From positions 310,001-374,000 of the forward strand of contig NZ_JANWOI010000001.1 of assembly GCF_027920805.1 (NCBI RefSeq): a DNA stretch of 64,000 nt. Direction: 5' to 3'. The notes under the pieces are model-generated. The model was not told the origin of the DNA, did no database searches, and saw only the letters and a list, made by a program, of their open reading frames with translations. Shown piece by piece: positions 26,672-36,420 of this stretch. This DNA is from Govania unica. GTDB lineage: Bacteria > Pseudomonadota > Alphaproteobacteria > Sphingomonadales > Govanellaceae. Every line of letters starts with the position of its first letter. The first letter of the stretch is position 1. A program made the translations under genes and the position numbers.

Positions 26672-29356
26672 TTAGAAGCCTTGCTTGAACTCCACATAAA
26701 CCAGACGTCCGCGCGGGTCGTGCACTTTCGAGTCATAGCCGCCGAAGGTATCGAGATGAGGTGCCTGACGATCGAGAATATTGATCGCGCCCATGGTGAT
26801 CGCGCTGCCTCCGGAGCCTCCGAACAGACCCGAGAAACTATAGCTGTATTGCACATCGAGGGTGGTATAGGCGCCGACCTTGGCGTTGTTCTCGTTGTCG
26901 ATATAGCTGTCTATATAACGGAAGACGGCGGTCGCGAGATGGTTGCCGTTGTTGACGGTCAAATAGGCATTGCCGCGCCATTGCGGGATCGACCGCGCAA
27001 AGGTGCCGTAGTTCCGACGGCCTGCGCCCTCGAACGGCGTTCCGAACTGATCGACCGCGTTATATTTGAACACATAGGTGGCGTCCCCAGCGAGACGGAC
27101 AAATCCCGCCGCAGTCGGCCAGGTATAACTCGCCGACATATCGATGCCGTCCGTGGTGACGCTTGGCGCATTGATATAGCGCACATTGATCATCGAGAGA
27201 TTGTTGAACCCGTCATATTCAAGTTGGCTGAACGCCTGCGCATTGCCAGCGAGGGCGGCCTTGACGATGCTTTGCGCGTCTTCCTGCACGATCAGATTTT
27301 TATATTTGAACCGCCAGTAATCGAGGCTCGCGAGAAAATTGCTGTTTGGGTGCCAGGAAATACCGGCGTTGAAAACATCGGCATTCTGCGGCTTGAGATC
27401 GAGATTGCCGTTTGTGCGGGCGGCGCGGAAAATGCTTTGCCCGGCCATGTTGATATTGACGAGCGAGGTCTTGGATCCGAGCGTTTGAAATAGCGAGGGG
27501 GCACGGAACGCTGTTCCGAACGACCCCCTGAGCGTGACGCTGTCAAGCGGTCGCCAGAGTGCCGAGATTTTCGGATCGAGTGTATTGACGCCGTGGCCAT
27601 AATCCTCATAACGGGCGGCGGCCTGAATTTCAAAACTGTTGATGACCGGGATCGCCAGTTCGACAAAGCCCGCCTGGATGTCGCGGCTGCCTTTGAAGTT
27701 GGGACCGCCAACGAGGAACAGGAATTGTTGCTGATTATAGGCGTCGTTGAAATCATAGGCGAGAGCCTCATGACGATACTGCGCGCCAACGGCCAGGCCG
27801 AGATCGCCTGCGGGCAAGCTCAGAAGCGAACCGGAGAGGCGCGCATCGGCGGTCCATAAACTTGCGCTTGAATGGACGGTCAAGGGTTGCACGATGTAAT
27901 CGATGAGGGCCGGATCGTTATAGATGCCAATCTGATCTGGCGTTGCGCCGATGGAGGTGCTGAACGGATTAAACCATTGGTTGCCGTCAGGGCCGCCGTG
28001 ACCATTCAGGGCCGCGCGGTAGCGGCTGGTGATCACATCTTCCGCCATCAGAAAGAAACGGTTCTTGCTGTAACTGACCGATGTTTCCCAGGACCATGTG
28101 CCGGTGAGGTCGCCGCGCAATCCGCCAACCAGGCGGTAGGTGTCGGAATCATGCTCGCTTGGTGAAACCCCGGCAGCGTCGCCGAGGATGCGGCCAAGAA
28201 AAAGGCGCGGCTGAGATGTCGGCCAGAGCGGGCGGAGCGCGGCTGGAATGCCGGGGTGGTTGCCAGGCACCGCCTCGGGCGAGGCAACCGGGAAGGACGG
28301 CGCGTTTGAGCGTAGGGCGCTGTTGCCGGAATAGCCGAGTTCGGCGAAAAACTCGACGCTGTCGGAGAATTTGATGTTGCCGGTTGCATAGGCTTGAATG
28401 CGCTCTTCTTTCGGCACCAGACTGTAATAGGGGCTAAAGTCAAAATCGCAGGTTCCGATGTCGAAGGGCAATCCGGCCGGACGCGGAGCCAGCAGATGGG
28501 GAATACTGTTTGTGCCTTTGGCGCAGCCTGGATCGATGGCAGGGAATGCTGGGTTGCCGGGTACGAGACCAAAGACGGAGCCCGGCTGGCCAGAGGCGGA
28601 AATACCCGAGCCGCGTGTGAAATCACGATCAGCGGCGAGCAGTTCGCTGCGCCGTTTGTAACTGAGGGCGGCGACCAGCTGCGCCTTGTCATTGCCCCAG
28701 CCGCCGATCAGGCCGAGATCGACATCCCGCTGGCTGCTTTGGGTCGTGGTTTGGAAGCGGGCGGTGGCTTCGAAGCCGCGAAAATCGTTGCGGGTGATGT
28801 AATTGACCACCCCGGCCACGGCATCGGTGCCGTAAAGCGCTGCCGCACCGTCTTTCAGGACTTCGATACGGTCGATCATGATCAGGGGCATGAGCGCGTT
28901 GGTGTCGACGAAGGTGTCGCCGTCGTCAGCATAGGCGCTCGACAATGTCTGGCGACGGCCGTTGATAAGCACCAGGGTGGAACTGAGCCCGAGGCCACGC
29001 AGATTGATATTGGCGGTGCCGGTGGAGAAATTCTGGGTAAAGGCGTCGCTGTTCAGTTCAGACCCGCTGTTGATGGTCATGAAGCGCGCTGCGTCGCTGG
29101 CGGAGGTGAAGCCTTGCTGGGCGAGGTCAGCGCCATCGATGATCGAAAGGGGCGCGGGGGAGTCGAGCTGCGATTTACGTTTGATATAGGTGCCGGTAAC
29201 CAGGACCTGTTCAATGATGGCGCTATCATCTCCGGTGCCGTTTTTGGCAGCGGGCTTGGGTTGAGCGGAAGCGCTTGATATGAAAACAGCAGTCGAGATC
29301 AATCCCGCCATGGCGCCGAGCGCAGTGGAGGCCAGTAACCATTTTTTTTGTGCCAT
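26672..29356 (-). CDS. TonB-dependent outer-membrane receptor
   Basis: An 894-residue outer-membrane transporter. A signal peptide ends near SSASAQ. A plug domain covers about 50-175 (VTGTYIKRKSQLDSPAPLSI, INLRGLGLSSTLVLINGRR, IDRIEVLKDGAAALYGTDAV), and a 22-strand type barrel ends in the terminal aromatic EFKQGF. Substrate is unknown: no siderophore, B12 or vitamin gene is adjacent, and the nearest neighbour upstream is a divergent SDR oxidoreductase. This receptor subtype (ASDAARF plug helix, RQAPHLDTFGGYD near the C-terminus) is common in carbohydrate- or aromatic-using alphaproteobacteria, but that is only a hint. Confidence 0.92.
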   Translation of the reverse strand: MAQKKWLLASTALGAMAGLISTAVFISSASAQPKPAAKNGTGDDSAIIEQVLVTGTYIKRKSQLDSPAPLSIIDGADLAQQGFTSASDAARFMTINSGSELNSDAFTQNFSTGTANINLRGLGLSSTLVLINGRRQTLSSAYADDGDTFVDTNALMPLIMIDRIEVLKDGAAALYGTDAVAGVVNYITRNDFRGFEATARFQTTTQSSQRDVDLGLIGGWGNDKAQLVAALSYKRRSELLAADRDFTRGSGISASGQPGSVFGLVPGNPAFPAIDPGCAKGTNSIPHLLAPRPAGLPFDIGTCDFDFSPYYSLVPKEERIQAYATGNIKFSDSVEFFAELGYSGNSALRSNAPSFPVASPEAVPGNHPGIPAALRPLWPTSQPRLFLGRILGDAAGVSPSEHDSDTYRLVGGLRGDLTGTWSWETSVSYSKNRFFLMAEDVITSRYRAALNGHGGPDGNQWFNPFSTSIGATPDQIGIYNDPALIDYIVQPLTVHSSASLWTADARLSGSLLSLPAGDLGLAVGAQYRHEALAYDFNDAYNQQQFLFLVGGPNFKGSRDIQAGFVELAIPVINSFEIQAAARYEDYGHGVNTLDPKISALWRPLDSVTLRGSFGTAFRAPSLFQTLGSKTSLVNINMAGQSIFRAARTNGNLDLKPQNADVFNAGISWHPNSNFLASLDYWRFKYKNLIVQEDAQSIVKAALAGNAQAFSQLEYDGFNNLSMINVRYINAPSVTTDGIDMSASYTWPTAAGFVRLAGDATYVFKYNAVDQFGTPFEGAGRRNYGTFARSIPQWRGNAYLTVNNGNHLATAVFRYIDSYIDNENNAKVGAYTTLDVQYSYSFSGLFGGSGGSAITMGAINILDRQAPHLDTFGGYDSKVHDPRGRLVYVEFKQGF

Positions 29357-29525
29357 TGCACAGCCTTTCTGTATGAAATGGCTTCCCCAAGTCTGGAGGT
29401 CGCCGGGCGCCGTAATACAACTGTTGCGAGAAAGACGCTTTGTTGGTTACGCCTGTGACACATTGGCGACGGCCATGTCAGCTGTGGTTTGGTTCTGTCG
29501 TTTGGGGTAAAACAGGAATATATAT

Positions 29526-29537
29526 AAACGTTCGTTT
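29526..29537. promoter_or_regulatory. Inverted repeat AAACG-TT-CGTTT upstream of the SDR gene
   Basis: Perfect 5-bp arms inside an AT-rich setting, 26 bases before the SDR start and in the divergent gap with the TonB receptor. The form resembles TetR-family operators. No TetR gene is in the window. Confidence 0.35.
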
Positions 29538-29562
29538 TAGTGACCATGAGCAGGAGGGCGCG

Positions 29563-30381
29563 ATGACAAGCGGTGACAAGGCACAACAGGGGGGCTTTCA
29601 ACCATCCGTTGGACGGGTTGCGGGCAAGGTCGCGCTTGTGACCGGGGCGGCGTCAGGCATCGGGCGTGCAACGGCGGAGCTGCTGCTTCGCGAGGGCGCG
29701 CGGGTGGTCTTGAGCGATATAGAGGGGGCAGCTGTGACGGCGCTCGCGGCTACATACGGGGATCGCGCCTTGGGGGTGGGTCATGATGTGACGCGGGCCG
29801 AGGACTGGCAGCTTGTGCTCGCCGCAACAGAGGACCGTTTTGGCGGTCTTCATATTCTTGTCAATAACGCGGGCATCGTCATCACCGGCACGGTCGAGGA
29901 GACGAGCCTTGAAGATTGGCACAAGCTTCACGCGGTCGATCTCGACAGTGTGTTTCTTGGCTGTAAATATGCCATTCCGCTGATGGCTGCGTCCAGCGGC
30001 GGTGAGGCAGGCGGCGGGTCCATCGTCAATATTTCGTCGGTGTCGGGGATTGTCGCCGGGCATAATCTTGCCGCCTATAATTCCGCCAAGGCGGCGGTGC
30101 GGCATTTGTCGAAATCGGTGGCGCTGCATTGTGCGCGGGCGGGCTATGGGATCCGCTCAAACTCGGTGCATCCGTCTTTCGTCATGACGGCGATATTGGA
30201 TGATCTCGCGCGGGACAAGCCGCAGGCGGAGGTTCATGCGCGGCTGGTCCGGCAGATTCCGCTCGGACGGCTCGGGCGGCCCGAGGAAATCGCGGCGGCA
30301 ATCGTTTTTCTGGCCTCGGAGGAGTCATCTTTCATGACCGGAGCCGAACTCGTGATCGATGGCGGCATCAGTGCGATGTAG
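29563..30381 (+). CDS. SDR family NAD(P)-dependent oxidoreductase
   Basis: Classical short-chain dehydrogenase of 272 residues. Cofactor loop TGAASGIGRA is near 28-37, NNAGIV follows, and the catalytic Ser-Tyr-Lys are in NISSVSGIVAGHNLAAYNSAK (as NISSVSG and YNSAK). The C-terminus FMTGAELVIDGGISAM is typical. Close in style to 3-alpha/3-beta-hydroxysteroid or cyclopentanol dehydrogenases, but substrate cannot be assigned. The ATG at 29563 follows a strong AGGAGGG; the longer frame upstream covers the operator region. Confidence 0.88.
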   Translation: MTSGDKAQQGGFQPSVGRVAGKVALVTGAASGIGRATAELLLREGARVVLSDIEGAAVTALAATYGDRALGVGHDVTRAEDWQLVLAATEDRFGGLHILVNNAGIVITGTVEETSLEDWHKLHAVDLDSVFLGCKYAIPLMAASSGGEAGGGSIVNISSVSGIVAGHNLAAYNSAKAAVRHLSKSVALHCARAGYGIRSNSVHPSFVMTAILDDLARDKPQAEVHARLVRQIPLGRLGRPEEIAAAIVFLASEESSFMTGAELVIDGGISAM

Positions 30382-30396
30382 GAAAAGTTGCAGGGC

Positions 30397-30810
30397 TTAA
30401 AGCCGGCGAACGGTGGCGCCGCCGATCAGGATGTTCGCCGCTTGCTGGCCGAGCACGTCATCGGTCACATCCTGCAGCAACTGGGTCAGGGCGGCGAGGT
30501 CCAGGGCCCGGTTGACCTCGACGCGGTTGGCGGCAAATCTGGTCAGGCTGGTGATGTAACGATCCCTGAGACGGGGCAGGATCTTTTCAATCTGCGCCCG
30601 TTTATCCGGATTCTTGAGATCGAGCGAAAGATCGACGGCAAGCAGACCACGCACGCGATTGTTGCTAAAGACGCTGACCGTCAGCGGCTCCATGGGAAGA
30701 TTGTTGCGGATCGTAGATATCCGCTCGCTTTCACCCTCGGCCGCCTGAACCACGGTGCTTGCGTCAAGCGCGAGCAGGGTGGCAAGTGCAAGGATCAGCG
30801 CTCGGCTCAT
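30397..30810 (-). CDS. FliL-like secreted protein, coupled to the FlaEY-like gene
   Basis: A 137-residue protein with a signal peptide (LILALATLLALDASTVVQA), then a region resembling the FliL C-terminal domain. That region has RGLLAVDLSLDLKNPDKRAQ, a helix EKILPRLRDRYITSLTRF and a final LIGGATVRRL strand. FliL attaches to the flagellar basal body near the stator; this one has a cleavable-looking signal rather than the usual long anchor. Its ATG overlaps the stop of the upstream 958-residue gene (ATGA), so the two are translated together. Identification is by pattern and context, not certain. Confidence 0.6.
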   Translation of the reverse strand: MSRALILALATLLALDASTVVQAAEGESERISTIRNNLPMEPLTVSVFSNNRVRGLLAVDLSLDLKNPDKRAQIEKILPRLRDRYITSLTRFAANRVEVNRALDLAALTQLLQDVTDDVLGQQAANILIGGATVRRL

Positions 30811-33683
30811 ATGTTCATGCCGCCCGATGACATCAGGCGGCTGAGGCCGTCCTTATAGTTTGCCAGCTGCTTTTGCAGATGGGCAGGCACTGTGCCGCTG
30901 GTTTTTTTCGCGTTATTCTTCAGCGCCTCGATGGTCGGATCGTGATAGAGCGAGCGATAGGCGCGCTGCATCTGGGCAATGGCGTCGGCAAGTTTGCCAG
31001 CGAGATACTTGGACCCATTCATGGTCGAGGTGGTGAGTCCGGCTTCGAAATTCAAACCGAAAAGCCCGCCGAGATCGAGGTCGGCGGCTTTGCCGTTTTT
31101 GCCGGTATTGAGATTATAAAGCTTGTCAGTCGATATGATGGTGGTCGGCTCGATACCAAGGCTTTTGAGCGCGTCCTTGTCACCGCTGCCGGACATGATT
31201 TTAATTTCGCCACCATTGATGGCGCTGATCTTGAGCCGCCGTCCCTCGGGACCGCCGATGACGGTTTCGGCCTTAATATTGCGGAAGGACGCGGTGTTGA
31301 TGCGCGACGCCAGGCGCTCGAACGTATCGCCCTCGCGGATGACGATCTTTTGCTGTTGCCCGCCATTGACCGAGAGATAAAAATAATCGCCCGCCCGCAG
31401 TGTGGTTTGCGCCATGAGCGTGCGGTCTTCGGTCACCTGCACGCTGCCCGGGCCAAGACCGAGCTTGCTTAGAACCGAGCTGCCGTTTGACGATATGGCG
31501 ATGCCGGTCGCGCCGTTTGCTCCGGTCAGGCCGCCCATCTGTTCAATCCAGGCGGTGCTGCCGGTCATGCCGTCGATCTTGCCGGCGAAGGCGTCAGTGC
31601 TGCCGGTTTTGGACTCGGCGCCCATCTGTCCCGAGGTGCGGCCCGAGACATAAACCTGGCCGCCGCTTGCGGCGATGCCGGTGATGTAATCGCTGCCTGA
31701 GGTGCCGACGAAATTGGTCCAGGCAACCGAAGCGTCGGTGCCGCCGTCATCCAGCCTGAGAACAAAGCCGTCGCTTGCGCCTGATTGCGGGTTGGTCACC
31801 GTGCCGCCGCCAAAGCTGCTGTTGGTGGTGCTGCCCGCGAGATAGATATTCGTGCCTTCGACAGCAATACCGCTGATGGAGCCGGAGCCAAGACTGCCAA
31901 GGTCTTTTTCCCACAGCACCGTGGTCAGATCCGTCGAGTCAAGTTTGCGCACGATGGCTCGTCCGTTTTCTTCGGAGGCCACGAGAATATTGCCGTCATC
32001 GGTGACGGCGATGGCTTTGCCGACTTCGGAGTCGGCGGTGCCGAACTGGCTTGCGGCCAGGATGTTGCCTTTGCTGCCGGACAGTTTGGCCACATACATG
32101 TCATTGCTGCCGCCTGGTGTGAGGCCGCTTGTAAAGGCGCCTTTGGTCTGGCCGGTGATATAGACATTGTTGTCGGCGTCGACCGCGACGGCAAAGGCGC
32201 TGTCATCGGCGTAACTGTCGATTTGCTTGGTCCAGAGCTGGTCCCCGGAATTGGAGAATTTGGTGACGAAGCTGTCGGTGCCTTTGAACAGCTCATTGCC
32301 GGTCAGGGTGCCGTTGACGCTGCCCGCAATGATCACATTGTCGTTGCTGTCGATGGTGATGCCATAGCCCGACGCGGTGCCATTCGCGCCCAGCAGATGC
32401 TGCCACACGACATTGCCGGCGGCGTCATATTTGGTCAGGTAAACGTCGCTGCCGTCCGACCGATTGACCTCGTGTCCGAAATCGCCAGCACTGTTGCCGA
32501 TGACGAAGACATGGCCTTCGCTGTCGACGGCCACGGCGGAGGCTGTGGTTTCGGTGTTGGGGCGGCTGCTGTCGGTTTTGTTGGTTTCGATATCGAGTTC
32601 TTTATAGAGATCGGTGACCGACTGACGGATCTTTTCGATGGTGGCATTGGTACGGCCATTCAAAGGATCGGTCGCGGCCGTTTTGTCATTGACCTCAAGC
32701 AGGGTTGTGCCCTGGCCCGCGATGCTGTCGCGAAAGCCACGTGTGGGATCGCTGTTGTCGAGGCCATCGAGACGGGTCAGCGTTCCAGTGGTGACGGCCT
32801 TGTCGTTGGCTTTGCTGGTGCCGACCACAAACAGGCTCGGTTCCGCGACGGCGGCGGTCAGGCTGACCTTTTCACCGGTGAGGCCGGAGAGGGCCAGCGA
32901 ATAATGGGTGTTGTCGATCTTTTCCACATTGAAACGCGTCGTATATTTGCTGACCGTTTCGCCAAGGGCGTTGGTGGTGGTCTCGGCTTCGATCTTCGAA
33001 TTGACAAGGTCGGCGATCGCTTGTAGCGAAATCGGGCCGGAAATTTCCGACAGGTCAATATCGAAATCCCGGGTTTCACCGGACTTGCTGATGGTGACGG
33101 TGAAACGGTCGCTTGGGGAGACGCCGGAAATGGCGGCCTCCTTGGAGCTTGTCAGCAGGCTGCGGCCGATGAATTTCGATGCGTTCTTGCCGACGCCGAT
33201 CTGGGTCTGCACCTTGTTGCTTTTGCTGCCATAGACAAGATCAAGCAGATTGAGATCTGTCGTCTGCATGAAGTCCTTGATCTGTGACAGACCCTTTTGC
33301 ATCAGAATGTCGAGCGTCGAGCGCACCGTATCGGTGCGGTTTTTATCCGAGGCGTAGTCGGCAATATCCTTGAGCTTCACCAGCGCTTCATAAAGCGTGA
33401 ACAGCGCCTTTGCGTCCTTATTGTCGCCGGCGAGCTTGGCATTGCTTGAATTGCTGTTGATGAAATTCTGGGTGGTTTTGAGCGCGGTGATCCGGCGCTC
33501 AAGCGGCGTCTTGTCCTCAAGCTGGTTCCAGGGGGTCTGGGCGGTTGGCGGCTTGCTGTTGAGTTTCGAAACCGATCCTGCGGGCAAGGAGCCCACACCT
33601 CGCGTTGCCTGCTGCGCCTGATAATGCGCGGTCAGCAACGAACTGTCCAATTGGATCAGGCTGAAACTCGATATGGTTGCCAC
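30807..33683 (-). CDS. FlaEY-like protein with SBBP beta-propeller repeats
   Basis: A 958-residue protein with no signal peptide. The N-terminal 140 residues are helical and flagellin/hook-like. Residues 190-290 contain a region like the flagellin hook-IN motif (FTVTISKSGETRDFDIDLSE, ISLQAIADLVNSKIE). From about 390 to 760 there are six or seven SBBP-type propeller blades of the pattern AVAVDxxxNVYITGxT. The C-terminal 200 residues return to hook-IN style (RAGDYFYLSVNGGQQQKIVI) and a helical tail. This plan fits proteins annotated as regulatory protein FlaEY in alphaproteobacteria, named from Caulobacter flagellar genetics. The start appears to be GTG. No other flagellar genes are in the window. 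Confidence 0.65.
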   Translation of the reverse strand: MATISSFSLIQLDSSLLTAHYQAQQATRGVGSLPAGSVSKLNSKPPTAQTPWNQLEDKTPLERRITALKTTQNFINSNSSNAKLAGDNKDAKALFTLYEALVKLKDIADYASDKNRTDTVRSTLDILMQKGLSQIKDFMQTTDLNLLDLVYGSKSNKVQTQIGVGKNASKFIGRSLLTSSKEAAISGVSPSDRFTVTISKSGETRDFDIDLSEISGPISLQAIADLVNSKIEAETTTNALGETVSKYTTRFNVEKIDNTHYSLALSGLTGEKVSLTAAVAEPSLFVVGTSKANDKAVTTGTLTRLDGLDNSDPTRGFRDSIAGQGTTLLEVNDKTAATDPLNGRTNATIEKIRQSVTDLYKELDIETNKTDSSRPNTETTASAVAVDSEGHVFVIGNSAGDFGHEVNRSDGSDVYLTKYDAAGNVVWQHLLGANGTASGYGITIDSNDNVIIAGSVNGTLTGNELFKGTDSFVTKFSNSGDQLWTKQIDSYADDSAFAVAVDADNNVYITGQTKGAFTSGLTPGGSNDMYVAKLSGSKGNILAASQFGTADSEVGKAIAVTDDGNILVASEENGRAIVRKLDSTDLTTVLWEKDLGSLGSGSISGIAVEGTNIYLAGSTTNSSFGGGTVTNPQSGASDGFVLRLDDGGTDASVAWTNFVGTSGSDYITGIAASGGQVYVSGRTSGQMGAESKTGSTDAFAGKIDGMTGSTAWIEQMGGLTGANGATGIAISSNGSSVLSKLGLGPGSVQVTEDRTLMAQTTLRAGDYFYLSVNGGQQQKIVIREGDTFERLASRINTASFRNIKAETVIGGPEGRRLKISAINGGEIKIMSGSGDKDALKSLGIEPTTIISTDKLYNLNTGKNGKAADLDLGGLFGLNFEAGLTTSTMNGSKYLAGKLADAIAQMQRAYRSLYHDPTIEALKNNAKKTSGTVPAHLQKQLANYKDGLSRLMSSGGMNI

Positions 33684-33785
33684 GCCGACCTACGTTCTCT
33701 GCATTGAATGAGCGCCCTGACGGTTAAGACAGACTATTCCATCTGTCAGTCTGGCAGGGAGATCTTAATGTCTCGTTAACTGGTG

Positions 33786-36194
33786 TTATTCGGCGGTTCC
33801 ACTCTGCGGGCGCGTCCAGTTGGTCACCACGCTGCGGACAAAACGTTCTTCGGCCCAGCGGCTGAGATCGTCACCAGTGAGGGCGCGGGAGAACAGATAG
33901 CCCTGGGCCATGTCGCAATGAATGGCGGTGAGGGCCTGGGCCTGAGCTTCGGTTTCAACGCCTTCGGCCACCACTTTCAGGCCGAAACTATGGCCGAGAC
34001 GGGTGACGGCGGCGACAATGGCGCGGGCGTTCGGGTCGAGCGTCAGCTCCATGACGAAGCTACGGTCGATCTTGAGTTTGGACACTGGAAACTGACGCAG
34101 ATAGGAAATCGAGGCATAGCCGGTGCCAAAGTCATCGACGGCGAGAGTTGCGCCGGTCGCCTCGATTTCACGCAGGCTTTCGATGGCCAGTTCGGAATTG
34201 CCCATGATGGCCGTTTCGGTGATTTCAAACTCGAAGCGTTCAGCGCGCAGATTGAAGGCGGCGAGGGTTTCGCGCAGAAAGGCCGGGAAACTGCCTTCGG
34301 CGATGTGGATTGGCGACAGATTGACGGCGATCTTGAACGGCGGCAGCCCCCGGGAATCCCAGATGCGGGCCTGTTCGCAGACCTCGGGCAACATGCGTTC
34401 GGTGAGCGGGATGATCAGGCGTGACATCTCGGCCACGGGGATGAACTGATCGGGGGAGACCCAGCCGCGTTCAGGATGATTCCAGCGCAACAGCGCCTCC
34501 ACACCGACCAGCTGTTTGCTTTGAAGGTCGATCTGCGGCTGATAGTGAAAGCTGAATTGATGGCTGTCGAGATTGGCGCGAATGTCGATTTCGAGGGCCG
34601 CCCGTGCCTGCAGTTCCTTCTGCATGCCCTGATCGAACAGGACGATGCTGTTTTTATCGGCACTGCGGGCGCGGTTCAGGGCGTGGCCGGCATTGCGCAG
34701 AAGTTCGTCCGGGCTGCTCTGGTCGTGAGGATAGATGGTGATGCCTGCGGCCACCCCAAGATCGATTTTCTGGCCGTTGATCTCGATCGGCTGGCGCAAG
34801 GCATTAGCAAGGACGCGGGCCTGCTGCTCGACGGCATGGGGGGAGCTGAGGACGGTGGAAATCACGGCAAATTCATCGCCGCCCAGGCGCCCGACGGTAT
34901 CGCTTTTGTCGCAGTTCTGATTGAGCCTTTGCGCCACATTGAGCAGAATTTCGTCGCCGATATCGGTGCCGAACCCATCATTGATGCTGCGGAAGCCGGA
35001 CAGATTGAACAGCATCACCGCCACCAGATCCCGCGGCCGACTGGCCCGGGTCACGTTGCGTTCAAGATTGCGGCGGATCATGGTGCGGTTCGGCAGGCCG
35101 GTCAGGCTGTCATGGCGGGAGAGATGCAGCATGGCCTCGGTCGCCGCCTTGCGGCCGCTGGTCATATCCATGGTGGTCAGGACCCAGCCATTGTCGGGCA
35201 TGCGCTGAGCATGGATATGAATGATGCGGCCATCGACCAGGGTATGTTCCAGCCGATGGTCGGTGGCGGTGGGTTCCTCGGAAATTTTCTTCAGGAAGAT
35301 CAGAATGCGGTGATTGGCCAGATCGTCGATGGGATCGTGATACTGAAACAACAGCCGATGGACATCTTCGAGGCGCGCGCCCTCGCGAATAAGTCCGGAA
35401 TTTTGTGGGAACAGCTCCACATATGCTGCGTTGAGGGCGGTCAGGTGGAGATGGCGGTCATAAATGGCGATGCCGAAGCTGACACAGCCAAGCACATTCT
35501 GAAGCGTCTCCCGGGTTCGATTCGCGAGATAGGCCTGGGACGCGAGGTGAGCTTCAAGCTCGGCGCATTGGCGCACCGTTTCATTGAGGGCGTTGGCCTG
35601 GCGTTCAAGGCGGAAACTGACCCAGAGCAAAAGGCCCATCATCACCAGCAGCCGGGCTTCAACCTGAAGCAGGTCAGGCGTTGGAGACAACAGATGCAAA
35701 AGCGCCGGAACGCCAAGAATGAGCATGGCATTCAGGCTTGAGGCGTGGGCCGAGGCTGGAGCCAGTGTCAAACTGATGGCAAGCGGCGGGGCCATGAGAA
35801 AAATGACCAGAAACTGACTGTTTCTGTCCGCCAAAACCAGAATATCCGCTGCCGTCAAACCAATTGTCAGTGCGGCAAGTGCTGAACAGAGAAGGAAAAA
35901 AGTTTCGGCGCGGCTGTACCAGAGGCGCTGACCATGGCGCGGCGGGACGCGACGAAAATAAATCCAGGGACCAAGCCGCAGGAGTTGGGTTGCGGCAATG
36001 GCGATGGCAAATCCGGTCAGTCCAGAAATACCCAAATAGTTCTGAAAAATGAGCAGGATAAGGGATGTGACCAGACCCGTCAGTACTTGCGCGGGTGTCT
36101 GGGAATATAGCGTGGTGACGCGGTCCTTGAGACGCGGCAGGTCCAGTTTTTGTGCCATGTTACCGGTTGCCCGGCCTGCTACAGTTGTCGTCAT
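33786..36194 (-). CDS. Membrane GGDEF-EAL protein (c-di-GMP turnover)
   Basis: About 802 residues. The N-terminal 190 residues contain five to six hydrophobic helices, then a coiled-coil stretch (LERQANALNETVRQCAELEA), a PAS-like domain (about 220-335), GGDEF (GRLGGDEFAVIS intact) and EAL. The EAL domain keeps EALLRWNHP, ITE, DDFGTGYAS, KIDRSFV and AEGVET, so phosphodiesterase activity is likely. The expected RxxD inhibitory site before GGDEF reads DKSD, so product inhibition of a cyclase activity may be lost. It lies 102 bases upstream of the FlaEY-like gene on the same strand. The start is uncertain (36194 or 36158). Confidence 0.9.
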   Translation of the reverse strand: MTTTVAGRATGNMAQKLDLPRLKDRVTTLYSQTPAQVLTGLVTSLILLIFQNYLGISGLTGFAIAIAATQLLRLGPWIYFRRVPPRHGQRLWYSRAETFFLLCSALAALTIGLTAADILVLADRNSQFLVIFLMAPPLAISLTLAPASAHASSLNAMLILGVPALLHLLSPTPDLLQVEARLLVMMGLLLWVSFRLERQANALNETVRQCAELEAHLASQAYLANRTRETLQNVLGCVSFGIAIYDRHLHLTALNAAYVELFPQNSGLIREGARLEDVHRLLFQYHDPIDDLANHRILIFLKKISEEPTATDHRLEHTLVDGRIIHIHAQRMPDNGWVLTTMDMTSGRKAATEAMLHLSRHDSLTGLPNRTMIRRNLERNVTRASRPRDLVAVMLFNLSGFRSINDGFGTDIGDEILLNVAQRLNQNCDKSDTVGRLGGDEFAVISTVLSSPHAVEQQARVLANALRQPIEINGQKIDLGVAAGITIYPHDQSSPDELLRNAGHALNRARSADKNSIVLFDQGMQKELQARAALEIDIRANLDSHQFSFHYQPQIDLQSKQLVGVEALLRWNHPERGWVSPDQFIPVAEMSRLIIPLTERMLPEVCEQARIWDSRGLPPFKIAVNLSPIHIAEGSFPAFLRETLAAFNLRAERFEFEITETAIMGNSELAIESLREIEATGATLAVDDFGTGYASISYLRQFPVSKLKIDRSFVMELTLDPNARAIVAAVTRLGHSFGLKVVAEGVETEAQAQALTAIHCDMAQGYLFSRALTGDDLSRWAEERFVRSVVTNWTRPQSGTAE

Positions 36195-36420
36195 GCCGTG
36201 GTTTCTCAAGGGGTTGGTGCGAGAAACGATATCTTAATGATAAAAGAATTACTTCCGGGTTAAACTGACAGAAGCGCATGTATTGAAACAGGTTTTTATC
36301 CAGCCGGGCGATTGCTTGTGGCCATCTCGCCACTTGCGGACGCCTGAGCGAGCGGGTAAATCTGATCCGCATTTGCTGTTCCGCCGCTCCACAGCGGCAA
36401 GTTGAAGAGGGTCACGTTTG

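Noticed and set aside
31785-33026. 413-codon plus-strand frame inside the FlaEY-like gene
   Set aside because: Gly/Ala/Val-rich antisense reading produced by the repeat structure and GC bias.
34476-35741. 421-codon plus-strand frame inside the GGDEF-EAL gene
   Set aside because: Antisense reading; the minus strand encodes intact GGDEF and EAL motifs.
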